In this document: positions 34,330-42,413 of the stretch, piece after piece
Layout: each line of letters opens with the position of its first letter
Numbering within the stretch: the first letter of the stretch is position 1
Made by a program: the position numbers and the translations under genes
From: Leisingera aquaemixtae
GTDB lineage: Bacteria > Pseudomonadota > Alphaproteobacteria > Rhodobacterales > Rhodobacteraceae
Length of the DNA: 61,210 nt
Reading direction: 5' to 3'
Assembly: GCF_001458395.1 (NCBI RefSeq)
Contig: NZ_CYSR01000005.1
Span: 1 to 61,210 of the forward strand
The notes under the pieces: model-generated
Told to the model about the DNA's origin: nothing
The model's input: the letters and a program-made list of their open reading frames with translations, nothing else
Databases searched by the model: none

Positions 34330-35820
34330 ATGTTCGATGTGATCCCGGATATGGCCGCTAAACGGGCGGCATTAACCCCCGATGCTTTGGCTTTTCACGA
34401 CACCTCCACCGGCGAGGACTGGAGTTTTGCCCGGATCAATGCCGCGGCAAACGCAGTTGCTGCGGGGGTCAAAGCACAAGGCCTGGCAGAAGGCGACCGT
34501 GCCGCCATCATCTGCCAGAACCGGGTGGAGTTCTTCATTGCCTTGTTTGCCTGCCAAAAGACCGGGATCGTTCTGTGCCCGCTGAACTGGCGCCAGCCAG
34601 CACCGGAGCTGGTGGAAACCCTGGACCAGGTTGGCATCTCTTTGCTGCTGACAGACGCGGAGTTTCAGGCCACGGCCCGCGAAGCCGCGGCAGATATCGG
34701 CGCAACGGTTCTGACAATCGAGGAAGATCTTGCCGGCTGGATCAGGGACGGCGGCCCCGCTCTCAACGCTCCGGTGCCAGCCGGACAGCCCTGGTATCTG
34801 CTGTTCACCTCCGGCACCACCGGCTTGCCCAAGGCGGTCATCCAAACGGCAGGCATGGCCTGGGCCAATGCCGTGAATATCGGGCAGGCCATAGATATTG
34901 CATCAACCGACCGCGCCTTGTGCTTTCTGCCACTGTTTCACACCGCGGGTATCAACCTTTACACTTTACCGGTTTTCCTGACCGGCGGCAGCTCAACCAT
35001 TCTGCCGAAATTCGAGCCGGAAACCGTGCGGAGCCTTTTGGCGTCCGGGCAGATCAATCAGTTCTTCGGCGTGCCGGCGGTTTATCAGGCGCTGGCGCTG
35101 CTGCCTGGCATCGGAGACCTGGATTGGACACCGATCCATTGCGGCTGCGGCGGGGCGCCGCTGCCCGAACCCTTGATCCGCTTTTTTGCGGCTAGGGGCG
35201 CCAATGTGCTGAACGGAATGGGGATGACCGAAACCGGTCCTACCGTTTTCCTGATGGATCCGGCCCGCGCGGCAGAGAAGATCGGGTCGGTGGGGAAGCC
35301 GCAAAGCCTTGTCGACGTGCGGCTGGCCGGCGTGGCCGAGGGGGCCGAAGGGGCGGGCGAGCTGCAGCTTCGCGGTCCGGGCGTCACGCCGGGATATTTC
35401 GGCAACCCCGAAGCAACGGCCAAGACCTTTACCCGGGATGGCTGGCTCGCCACCGGCGATGTCGCGCGGCGGGACGCGGACGGCTATTACTACATCGTCG
35501 ACCGCATCAAGGACATGTTCATTTCAGGCGGCGAAAACGTCCATCCGGCGGAGGTGGAGCGGGTGCTGAACGCCCATCCCGCTATTCTGGAAGCAGCGGT
35601 TGTGGGGGTTCCCGACGCCAAGTGGGGCGAAGCGGGCGCGGCCTTTGTGATGCTGCGCCCTGGCCAGACCGTCAGCCCCGAAACATTGCGTCCGTGGTGC
35701 CGGGAACGGCTGGCCGGGTACAAGGTGCCCGCGCATGTGCGGATTGTTCAGGACTTCCCACGCACGGCCGCAGGCAAAGTATGCAAACCCAAGCTGCGCA
35801 AGGATTTCACCGATGATTGA
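34330..35820 (+). CDS. Acyl-CoA synthetase (AMP-dependent ligase)
   Basis: A 496-residue ANL-superfamily ligase that adenylates a carboxylic acid and transfers it to CoA. Motifs: P-loop YLLFTSGTTGLPKAV, A5 motif GMGMTETGPTVF, A7 WLATGDVARRD, A8 hinge YYYIVDRIKDMFISGGENVHPAEVE, and the C-terminal catalytic Lys in TAAGKVCKPKLRKD. It resembles medium/long-chain or aromatic acyl-CoA ligases; the chain specificity cannot be read. It is the activating enzyme for the imported substrate. Confidence 0.93.
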   Translation: MFDVIPDMAAKRAALTPDALAFHDTSTGEDWSFARINAAANAVAAGVKAQGLAEGDRAAIICQNRVEFFIALFACQKTGIVLCPLNWRQPAPELVETLDQVGISLLLTDAEFQATAREAAADIGATVLTIEEDLAGWIRDGGPALNAPVPAGQPWYLLFTSGTTGLPKAVIQTAGMAWANAVNIGQAIDIASTDRALCFLPLFHTAGINLYTLPVFLTGGSSTILPKFEPETVRSLLASGQINQFFGVPAVYQALALLPGIGDLDWTPIHCGCGGAPLPEPLIRFFAARGANVLNGMGMTETGPTVFLMDPARAAEKIGSVGKPQSLVDVRLAGVAEGAEGAGELQLRGPGVTPGYFGNPEATAKTFTRDGWLATGDVARRDADGYYYIVDRIKDMFISGGENVHPAEVERVLNAHPAILEAAVVGVPDAKWGEAGAAFVMLRPGQTVSPETLRPWCRERLAGYKVPAHVRIVQDFPRTAAGKVCKPKLRKDFTDD

Positions 35821-36169
35821 ACTGGAGGAGCGCTGGACCCCGACACAGGCAGATTTCGACGCCTTTGCCAAAGTGTCAGGCGATGACAACGCGATCCATG
35901 TTGACCCGGAGTTTTGCGTCGAAACGGCCTTTGGCCGGACGGTGAGCCACGGGATGCTGATCTATGCCAAGCTTTGGGGAATGCTGAAGCGCCATGACGC
36001 CGGGCTGTCTCAGGTCAGCCAAAGCCTGATGTTCCCGAACCCGGCCTTTGCAGGCGAAGAACTGAGATTACGGATCGCCCAAGAGGCCCCCGGCCTGGTG
36101 AGGATGCTGGTCACACGGGTGGCGGATGGCGCGGAGTGCCTGACCGGAGAGGCAGAGATCACATGCTGA
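35813..36169 (+). CDS. MaoC-family dehydratase (hot-dog fold)
   Basis: A 118-residue MaoC-like hydratase. The catalytic Asp/His pair is evident in FAKVSGDDNAIHVDPEF, followed by GRTVSHGMLIYAKLWGML. It would hydrate an enoyl-CoA to a 3-hydroxyacyl-CoA. The ATG at 35813 overlaps the ligase gene by eight bases. Confidence 0.88.
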   Translation: MIELEERWTPTQADFDAFAKVSGDDNAIHVDPEFCVETAFGRTVSHGMLIYAKLWGMLKRHDAGLSQVSQSLMFPNPAFAGEELRLRIAQEAPGLVRMLVTRVADGAECLTGEAEITC

Positions 36170-36531
36170 GGACAGGGCAGACGGCGCGGATAGCGCGCAG
36201 CTACACCCGGGACGATCTGGCGGCCTATGCGGCCTTGAGCGGCGCCAGTGCCGGCTGTGTGCCGGAACCGCTGATCGCGGCTCTGTTCTCCTATCTGTTG
36301 GGGGTGGAGTTGCCGGGATCTGGCACCAACTATCTGAAGCAGGATCTGGCTTTCAAAGCGCCCGCACCGCTGGATACTTCACTGGAGGCCAAAGTGGAAA
36401 TCATCCGGCTGCGGCCGGAAAAGCATCTTGTGGACCTTTGGGCCAGTTGCACTGCGCCGGATGGAACGGTCATCTGCGAAGGCCGCAGTCTGGTCAAAGC
36501 CAAAGACGTTCCGGGCGCCTTCTCCGCCTGA
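36163..36531 (+). CDS. Second hot-dog-fold protein (MaoC/FAS1-like, lacking the Asp-His motif)
   Basis: A 122-residue protein with hot-dog features (YTRDDLAAYAALSGASAG at the position of the substrate helix, then FKAPAPLDTSLEAKVEIIRL and VICEGRSLVKAK). Compared with the preceding MaoC protein, the D-x-N-x-x-H motif is replaced (SGASAGCVPEPLIAALFSY), so it is probably a non-catalytic partner of a heterodimeric hydratase. The ATG overlaps the upstream stop by seven bases. Last gene of the operon. Confidence 0.75.
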   Translation: MLRTGQTARIARSYTRDDLAAYAALSGASAGCVPEPLIAALFSYLLGVELPGSGTNYLKQDLAFKAPAPLDTSLEAKVEIIRLRPEKHLVDLWASCTAPDGTVICEGRSLVKAKDVPGAFSA

Positions 36532-36684
36532 GTGACAGAGGACGGGTCCGGTCCGGGCTGTTCGGACTGGGCACTGTTTTACTGATTCCGGGCGGCCTGG
36601 AGCGGTGCCCTGGGCAATTGGGGCGCGGCCGCTCCGGATACCAAGGGTGCGCGGGCCGAAACGTTGAGAGAAATCCGCCCAGCA

Positions 36685-36870
36685 ATGCGAATGGTCACGC
36701 GCATTGCTCAACTGGTGGCCCGGACCGTGAAACGCGTCCTCGCCATAGAACGGCAAAAGCTGAAGCAGGACGCGGATTATGTTCGCGCCCTGCGTCAGAA
36801 ATGGGAACCGGAAGATGCAGCGCGGCTGTCGAGGATCTCGCTCGGTGGGATAGACAGCGGACCGAAATAG
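36685..36870 (+). CDS. Small hypothetical protein
   Basis: A 61-codon frame begins MRMVTRIAQLVARTVKRVLA and continues as a charged, helical sequence (IERQKLKQDADYVRALRQKW). No good ribosome binding site and no recognisable family. It could be chance; it is listed because its amino acid pattern is protein-like. Confidence 0.25.
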   Translation: MRMVTRIAQLVARTVKRVLAIERQKLKQDADYVRALRQKWEPEDAARLSRISLGGIDSGPK

Positions 36871-37252
36871 GGCCGATTGCTGCCTTTTGCTGCGTGAAAA
36901 GCCAAGGTTTGCTGTGCCGGACAAAACCGACCTTGGATTTTTCTCTTCGCTGGCGCAGCATCGCTCTGCGCATGCGGCGGGCTTCTCGCTGCATTGCAAC
37001 CCTAGTCACGGAAGCGGTCATTGCTTGCTGGGTTCGAACGGTAGATCGAAACCGCGCTTTCTCTGCATGGCGTTTGGACACGAAAGACGCGGGACTAATT
37101 GCCGATCGGTGCAACTATTCAAACGACCGCCTTTTTAGCATGTGTACGCAGTGACGCGTTATGAGAGTGGAAGACCTACTCCATTGCGATTGGCGAAAGT
37201 GAAAGAATATTTCCGAGCCAACTTCAGGGTTGATCTGACGCTTTGCTGGCTT
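36871..37252. other. Non-coding, AT-richer stretch
   Basis: No convincing gene on either strand. Base composition and word use differ from flanking operons. It may be an intergenic repeat or an edge of transferred DNA; no terminal repeats were found. Confidence 0.35.
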
Positions 37253-37612
37253 TCAGGATGTTGCTGTTGTGCAGAGCATAGCCCAAAGGTCGTGCTGCCA
37301 ATCGCCGTTGGAGGTGGCTGTGTTGATCATGAATCTTTTGAGACCAGTGTCGACATATGCTGGTTCTCCGCATTTAACACGAACCGGGTGTTTCCTAGTG
37401 TCGTCGTAGAGAACTGTGCCGTTCGCATCTGTTTGAACCAGTTTGATGGCCACTTCAAAGTCGAAGTCTTCCTCGCTGGTGACCTGGTAATGGGTCACGC
37501 TCAATTGAACCATGGTGGCGTCCGGGAAATTGGCTGTGTGAAAGACTGTCTGTTGACCCGCGCTAGGCGTGGCAACAAGAAGAAGGCCAAACACTATTGG
37601 AAGGATATACAT
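37253..37612 (-). CDS. Hypothetical secreted protein
   Basis: A 119-residue protein with signal peptide MYILPIVFGLLLVATPSAG. The mature part is beta-rich (TMVQLSVTHYQVTSEEDFDFEVAIKLVQ, then NGTVLYDDTRKHPVRVKCGEPAYV) with two cysteines. No family recognised. The ATG at 37612 is preceded by GGGAG. Codon use is more AT-rich than in neighbours, suggesting acquisition. No operon partner. Confidence 0.65.
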   Translation of the reverse strand: MYILPIVFGLLLVATPSAGQQTVFHTANFPDATMVQLSVTHYQVTSEEDFDFEVAIKLVQTDANGTVLYDDTRKHPVRVKCGEPAYVDTGLKRFMINTATSNGDWQHDLWAMLCTTATS

Positions 37613-38131
37613 ATCCCAACTCCCGCAGCGCTCGCCTCGTGACAAAAATAGCACAAGTTGCCGCTGCGCACGATTCGAAAATTTGAAACGTAATGAGCTG
37701 TTCCTATCTCCGATGCGCCCCGCGTTGGACCCAGATGCCGCAGGCCAGCGCCAGAATGTTTAACAAACGTAGCATTTTAGAGCTTTCGCGCCGACAGGTC
37801 GGATGAGCTGTCCGGAAAGACGTGACGGCCGGCAATCTGCTCCACGGTCCACCGGGAACGCGTCCAGCAGCTGCGTGTTTCCGCGTCTCGGAAACGGTGC
37901 GAATGCATCATTTGCGGAAATGACACGGGTACGGTTATGGGGCGACAAAAGGGATCTACTTTGCATTAGCAATCTGCAAGCGAGTAGCTGTTCGATCACC
38001 CGCCCCAAGCTTGCCGCTGCTTAGAAGTACAGCAAAGATGCCCAGCTTTTAGGGGATACGTTGAGATACTTGCCCCTAGAAAGGATGCCGTCAGGCTGTG
38101 CCAGATGGCATCCAGAAAAGTGTCTTGAGGA
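37613..38131. other. Gene-free region
   Basis: About 520 bases without a supportable gene. Short frames on both strands lack motifs or ribosome binding sites. Confidence 0.35.
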
Positions 38132-38701
38132 TCAGTTATCCTTTGGCTGGTCCATCATGCCGTCGCCAGGCTGATCGCTTTCGGCTTGCGGGCCGCTGTG
38201 GGCCATACCGGATCCTGCCATCATCTGCTTCATGCGGGCAGTCTGGGCAGAGATCTCTTCCTCAGACACCGCGCCGTCGCCGTCCGCATCCAGGTGTTGA
38301 AAACGGTCTACCATCTGTTCGCGGATCATAGCGCTGTGGAATGTTTCGAACTCATCAATCGAAAGCGTGCCGTTGCTGTCCGCGTCGTACTCTTTCAGGG
38401 CGGATTGAAGTTTGTCCGTCAGCATGCCGGGTTTGCCCATACCCATGCCCATCATCTGCCGGTCCATCATGGCGTTGCCCATGCTGTGCTGCCCGTGCAT
38501 CTGCATCATCCTGCCGTGCATGCGCTTCATGTTGGACATCATACCGCCGCCCTTCATCTGCGAATCCGCATTCTGCTGCATCATGCCTGATGTATTGGCG
38601 CCGGCTGTGCCGCCGTGGCCGTGGCTGGCCTGTGCCAGTGCCGCACCCGCCATTGAGCCGGATACCGCGAGAGTGAGCGCAAGAAGTTTCAAATTCGTCA
38701 T
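38132..38701 (-). CDS. Met/His-rich periplasmic EF-hand protein
   Basis: A 189-residue exported protein with signal peptide MTNLKLLALTLAVSGSMAGA, cleaved near ALAQA. The middle (about 35-90) is extremely rich in Met and His (MMSNMKRMHGRMMQMHGQHS, then MMGMGMGKPGM), a pattern found in periplasmic copper-binding proteins. Two EF-hand calcium loops follow (DADSNGTLSIDEFE and DADGDGAVSEEEIS). The last part is acidic. It is divergent from the copper-type two-component operon and shares its intergenic dyad. The ATG at 38701 follows AAGG. Copper buffering is inferred from composition. Confidence 0.8.
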   Translation of the reverse strand: MTNLKLLALTLAVSGSMAGAALAQASHGHGGTAGANTSGMMQQNADSQMKGGGMMSNMKRMHGRMMQMHGQHSMGNAMMDRQMMGMGMGKPGMLTDKLQSALKEYDADSNGTLSIDEFETFHSAMIREQMVDRFQHLDADGDGAVSEEEISAQTARMKQMMAGSGMAHSGPQAESDQPGDGMMDQPKDN

Positions 38702-38781
38702 GTCCAGACCTTTCCCAGAGTGTTTGGATAAAGCCAATCTGGGATGCGGGGCGTGAGCTTGCCAGTGCGCCGGGCTGGGGA

Positions 38782-38817
38782 ATTGTATCGCTCTGTCACA
38801 GCTGAAACAGTTGATAC
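38782..38817. promoter_or_regulatory. Dyad operator between the EF-hand gene and the two-component operon
   Basis: TTGTATCGCTCTGTCACAG (38782-38800) faces an inverted arm ending GATACA (38812-38817), giving TGTATC-N23-GATACA. A closely similar arm pair is at 45084-45130. Shared occurrence in two regulatory gaps of the same island suggests a binding site, perhaps for the response regulator at 38868. Confidence 0.5.
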
Positions 38818-38867
38818 ATTCTGCGACAAAACTCTGCAGAACCACTTGCGGCAATAACCTATTATCG

Positions 38868-39599
38868 ATGCAAATGAATGAAATGCCACATATTCTCGTC
38901 GTTGACGATCACCGTGAAATCCGGGCCGCGGTCACACGGTACCTGGAAAAGAACGGCATGCGCGCAACTGCGGCGCAAGACGCGGCGGAGATGGATGCGA
39001 AACTGGCAACCGGGCATTTCGATCTGATCGTTCTGGACGTGATGATGCCGGGCGAAGACGGATTGTCAGTCTGCCGAAGATTGTCTGGCGAAGGCGGTCT
39101 CCCAATTCTGATGCTGACGGCCCTGGGGCAGGAAACCGACCGGATCGTTGGCCTGGAGATAGGCGCAGATGACTATTTGCCCAAGCCTTTCAACCCGCGC
39201 GAACTGTTGGCGCGCATCAAAGCTATCTTGCGGCGATCCGACCGCTCCGAGCCGCTGGCGGGAAGCCTGGCCGGCAAAAAGGTCCGGTTTGCCCAGTGGG
39301 TACTGGACAGCGACCGCCGCGTCCTCATTGACGGCAACGGGCAGGAAACTGCCCTGACCGGGGCCGACTTCAAGCTGCTGACGGTTTTGCTGGAGCGGGC
39401 GCGCCTGGTCCTGAGCCGGGATCAGCTCATGGACTTAACCGCAGGCCGGCGTGCAGCGCCCCTGGATCGGACGATAGATAACCAGATCAGCCGCTTGCGC
39501 CGCAAGATCGAGAAGGACCCCATGCAGCCGCGGCTGATCATCACCGTGCGCAACGGCGGCTACAGCCTGGCGGCAGATGTGGAGGTAATGAACGAATGA
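38868..39599 (+). CDS. OmpR-family response regulator of the copper island
   Basis: A 243-residue regulator: receiver domain (ILVVDDHREIRAAVTRYLE, phospho-acceptor Asp in LIVLDVMMPGEDG, Lys in YLPKPFNPREL) plus winged-helix domain (LTGADFKLLTVLLERARLVLSRDQLMD, then RTIDNQISRLRRKIE). Start choice is unsure: ATGs at 38868, 38874 and 38883 lie close together with no strong ribosome binding site. The stop overlaps the kinase start by four bases. The neighbouring genes indicate a response to metal or periplasmic stress. Confidence 0.9.
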   Translation: MQMNEMPHILVVDDHREIRAAVTRYLEKNGMRATAAQDAAEMDAKLATGHFDLIVLDVMMPGEDGLSVCRRLSGEGGLPILMLTALGQETDRIVGLEIGADDYLPKPFNPRELLARIKAILRRSDRSEPLAGSLAGKKVRFAQWVLDSDRRVLIDGNGQETALTGADFKLLTVLLERARLVLSRDQLMDLTAGRRAAPLDRTIDNQISRLRRKIEKDPMQPRLIITVRNGGYSLAADVEVMNE

Positions 39600-40996
39600 G
39601 GCGCGCCCTCAACAGCCTGCACAGCCAGTTGGTGCTGCTGGTTATCCTCGCTCTGGCCACCGCTCAGGCGATCAGTCTTTGGCTCTTTGTCGACGAGCGC
39701 AGTTTGGCGGTACGCGCGGCGCTCGGAGCGGAAACTGCTGGACGTGCCGCCAATGTGGCCCGGCTGATCGAAGAAGCGCCTGCCAGCCTGCACGCCTCGA
39801 TTTTGCGCGCTGCGAATTCGCCGCTGGTACGGTTCGCCATCGCGCCGGAGCCCGAAGTCGGGCATACGTCGCACGACGGAAGCGGGATTGTCGAAGAGCG
39901 TGTGCGCGCACTGCTGGACGGTAATTTCAACCGCGAAATCCGGGTGGAACTGCATGAGGTTGACAGTGCGGGGCTGCCGCTGCCGCATCTCAACCAGGAA
40001 ATGGCCGCCATGCACCGGGAGATGATGCGCGGGCATATGTCGGCCATTGAATTGAAGCTGTCCATCGCGTTGTCCGGCAGCCAATGGCTGAATGTTGGTA
40101 CCCGCTTCGAACGGCCGCCATTGCAATGGCCGCTTTATTCGACCCTGACTTTTGCGCTTACCGCCGGCTTTATGCTCATTGTCGTGTTCTGGTTCCTGAT
40201 GAGCCGGGTAACCGGGCCGCTGCGCAGGCTTTCCGTTGCTGCCGACCGGTTGGGGAGGGGGGAAGAGTTGGCTACGCTACCTGCGGTGGGGCCATGTGAG
40301 GTACAGGATCTGACCGCGGCGTTCAACCGGATGCAAGAGCGGCTGACACGTTTCGTTGCAGATCGCACCCGGCTTCTGGCGGCACTGGGCCATGACCTTC
40401 GCTCGCCTTTGACGGCCATGCGGGTCAGGGCGGAATTTGTCGACGAGGAGGAAACCCGGGACAGCCTCATTTCCTCAATCGAGGAAATGCAGAGCATGGT
40501 GGACGCGGTCTTGGCGTTCTCCCGGGGGCTGGCGGTGTCCGAGCCGCTGGAAACGTGTGAACTGGGCAGTTTCCTGGAACGGCTGCAAGCTGACATGCTG
40601 GATCGCTTCGATTTGCGTCCAGGGGCGGAGACAGTGGTCGGCCTGCAGCCGAATGCGATGCGGCGGGCCTTGCGCAACGTGATCGACAATGCGCTGCGCT
40701 ATGGCGGCTGGGCGCGGGTTGGATATGGCAACGACGGAAAAAGCGCGTTGATCACGGTTGCGGACTCCGGCCCTGGCATCCCTGCGGAAGATTTGGAGCG
40801 GGTGTTTGACCCCTTTCTGCGGCTGGAGACGTCGCGGTCTTTGGAAACCGGCGGCTACGGGCTTGGCTTATCCATCGCCCGTACGATTGCGCGTACCCAT
40901 GGCGGCGACATCACCTTGGCCAACCGCCCGGATGGCGGGCTGCTGGCGACGCTCTCAATCCCTCTTGCGGGCGGTGAACCCGAAATAGAAACGTGA
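39596..40996 (+). CDS. Sensor histidine kinase
   Basis: A 466-residue membrane kinase: TM1 (about 10-30), a periplasmic domain of about 150 residues with a Met/His cluster (HLNQEMAAMHREMMRGHMSAIE, likely metal-sensing), TM2 (about 180-203), HAMP, HisKA with phospho-acceptor His in LAALGHDLRSPLTAMR, and HATPase (N-box RNVIDNALRYGG, G boxes DSGPGIP and GYGLGLSIA). Translationally coupled to the response regulator. The Met/His cluster suggests copper or silver as signal. Confidence 0.92.
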   Translation: MRRALNSLHSQLVLLVILALATAQAISLWLFVDERSLAVRAALGAETAGRAANVARLIEEAPASLHASILRAANSPLVRFAIAPEPEVGHTSHDGSGIVEERVRALLDGNFNREIRVELHEVDSAGLPLPHLNQEMAAMHREMMRGHMSAIELKLSIALSGSQWLNVGTRFERPPLQWPLYSTLTFALTAGFMLIVVFWFLMSRVTGPLRRLSVAADRLGRGEELATLPAVGPCEVQDLTAAFNRMQERLTRFVADRTRLLAALGHDLRSPLTAMRVRAEFVDEEETRDSLISSIEEMQSMVDAVLAFSRGLAVSEPLETCELGSFLERLQADMLDRFDLRPGAETVVGLQPNAMRRALRNVIDNALRYGGWARVGYGNDGKSALITVADSGPGIPAEDLERVFDPFLRLETSRSLETGGYGLGLSIARTIARTHGGDITLANRPDGGLLATLSIPLAGGEPEIET

Positions 40997-41009
40997 AATG
41001 GAGACCAAG

Positions 41010-41336
41010 ATGAAACGACAGGTTGCAACGCTGGCGATTATGCTTCTGCCCTTGGCGTCTGCTGCGGCTTGGGCGGATGCGTCCGGTAATTGGGAGCAGG
41101 GGTATGGCCACATGATGTGGTCTGGCGGGTTCGGCATGCTCGGGGCGCTGATGATGTTGCTGTTTTGGGGCGGCATTGTCGCGCTGATCGTGGTGGCTGT
41201 GCGGTGGCTGGCCGATAACCGCAACGCAGGCACGGACGCCTCCGCCGATGCACTGCAGGTGCTGCGCAGCAGGTTTGCCCGCGGAGAAATCGATGAAGAG
41301 GAGTTCAGGCGCCGCAAGGCCGCACTTGATGAATGA
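41010..41336 (+). CDS. SHOCT-domain membrane protein
   Basis: A 108-residue protein with an N-terminal signal or membrane segment (VATLAIMLLPLASAAAWA), a Gly/Met-rich linker, a membrane helix (about 47-66, ALMMLLFWGGIVALIVVAV) and a C-terminal SHOCT motif (ALQVLRSRFARGEIDEEEFRRRKAAL). Such proteins are common in metal-resistance operons. GGAG precedes the ATG at 41010. It follows the kinase gene by 13 bases. Confidence 0.8.
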   Translation: MKRQVATLAIMLLPLASAAAWADASGNWEQGYGHMMWSGGFGMLGALMMLLFWGGIVALIVVAVRWLADNRNAGTDASADALQVLRSRFARGEIDEEEFRRRKAALDE

Positions 41337-41471
41337 CTCTCATGCTTCGCGGTTTGCGGCGCAGGCCATGGGCTGAGCCGGAAGCCGCGGCTCGCGGAAC
41401 AATGGAAGGCATCCGGGTGTTCTAGTTCTTGAAGTCACAGGGCGGTGGGAAATCTCTGCCCGGGGCCTGGA

Positions 41472-41496
41472 GAATTGTACGGCACAGGTGAAACAA
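41472..41496. promoter_or_regulatory. Related partial copy of the island dyad
   Basis: GAATTGTACGG followed by CACAGGTGAAACAA resembles the site at 38780-38808 (GAATTGTATCG…CACAGCTGAAACAG) but lacks six spacer bases. It lies just upstream of the L,D-transpeptidase gene. Weak evidence on its own. Confidence 0.3.
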
Positions 41497-41511
41497 CCAA
41501 AAGGAGGCAAT

Positions 41512-42099
41512 ATGCAGAGGCGGGATTTCATTGCTGGGGCAGGAGCGTTGACCGTGCTGGGCTCGCGGGGCAGCGCGCATACGACAAAGCTGCCGGTCTA
41601 CAACATGCCCGAAGAATTTTTGCCGCGCCAGGTGCGCATCCGGAACAGCTTCGCGCCCTACGAGGTGCATGTGGATCCGGGCCAGTTCGCGCTGTACTGG
41701 ACACTGCCTGAGGGCCGCGCGATCCGGTATTCAGTCGGGATTGGCCGACCTGGCCTGTATGAGGCGGGCGAATTCTATATCGGCGCGAAGAAGGAGTGGC
41801 CCAGCTGGACGCCGACCCCAGATATGATACGGCGCGAACCGCATCGTTATGCCAAGTTCGCCGATGGCATGCCCGGCGGTCTCGGCAACCCTTTGGGGTC
41901 GCGTGCGCTTTACCTGTTTCAGCCCGGGCGCGGGGATACATTTCTGCGTATTCACGGCACCAACGAACCGGACACAATCGGGCGGCGCGTGTCGAATGGC
42001 TGTGCCAGGCTGGTGAATGACCAGATGATCGATCTCTACGGCAGGGTGCCGATGGACACCCGGGTCGTGCTGCACCCGGTGGCAACTCTGCCTGCCTGA
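41512..42099 (+). CDS. L,D-transpeptidase (YkuD family), exported
   Basis: A 195-residue protein with a Tat-like leader (MQRRDFIAGAGALTVLG) and a YkuD catalytic domain: RYSVGIGRPG, LRIHGTNEPDTIG and the nucleophile Cys in VSNGCARL. Such enzymes form 3-3 peptidoglycan cross-links or attach proteins to the wall, from the periplasm. In metal islands a wall-remodelling role is likely. AAAGGAGG lies upstream of the ATG. Confidence 0.88.
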   Translation: MQRRDFIAGAGALTVLGSRGSAHTTKLPVYNMPEEFLPRQVRIRNSFAPYEVHVDPGQFALYWTLPEGRAIRYSVGIGRPGLYEAGEFYIGAKKEWPSWTPTPDMIRREPHRYAKFADGMPGGLGNPLGSRALYLFQPGRGDTFLRIHGTNEPDTIGRRVSNGCARLVNDQMIDLYGRVPMDTRVVLHPVATLPA

Positions 42100-42115
42100 T
42101 GCGGCTGCGCGAAGG

Positions 42116-42132
42116 GCCGGCGCTTTGCCGGC
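42116..42132 (+). terminator. Hairpin after the L,D-transpeptidase gene
   Basis: GCCGGC (42116-42121) pairs with GCCGGC (42127-42132) around GCTTT, 17 bases after the stop codon. About 280 further bases before the multicopper oxidase gene contain no other gene. Confidence 0.4.
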
Positions 42133-42413
42133 ACGGAGCGTTTGGACCGGGTTGCGGCGGCACCTCCCGCAAACTGCCGCCGGGCGCGCCAAGACCGCGT
42201 TCGGAAGCGGGGCGGGTAACCGGGAAGCCGATAGCGGGCAGACAGCCGCCCGCGTCCACCCTGGGCACGTGCGCGGTCACGCCAAGGATACATATGGTTA
42301 CAATGCTGATGGTGGGCCGCCATTGACCTTCCTGTGCTGGAAGGTGGCAGGTCACAGGCAAGTAATGACCAGGTTTGGAGGCAGGAGGTTCGCCTGCCTG
42401 AGAGGAAGTGGAA

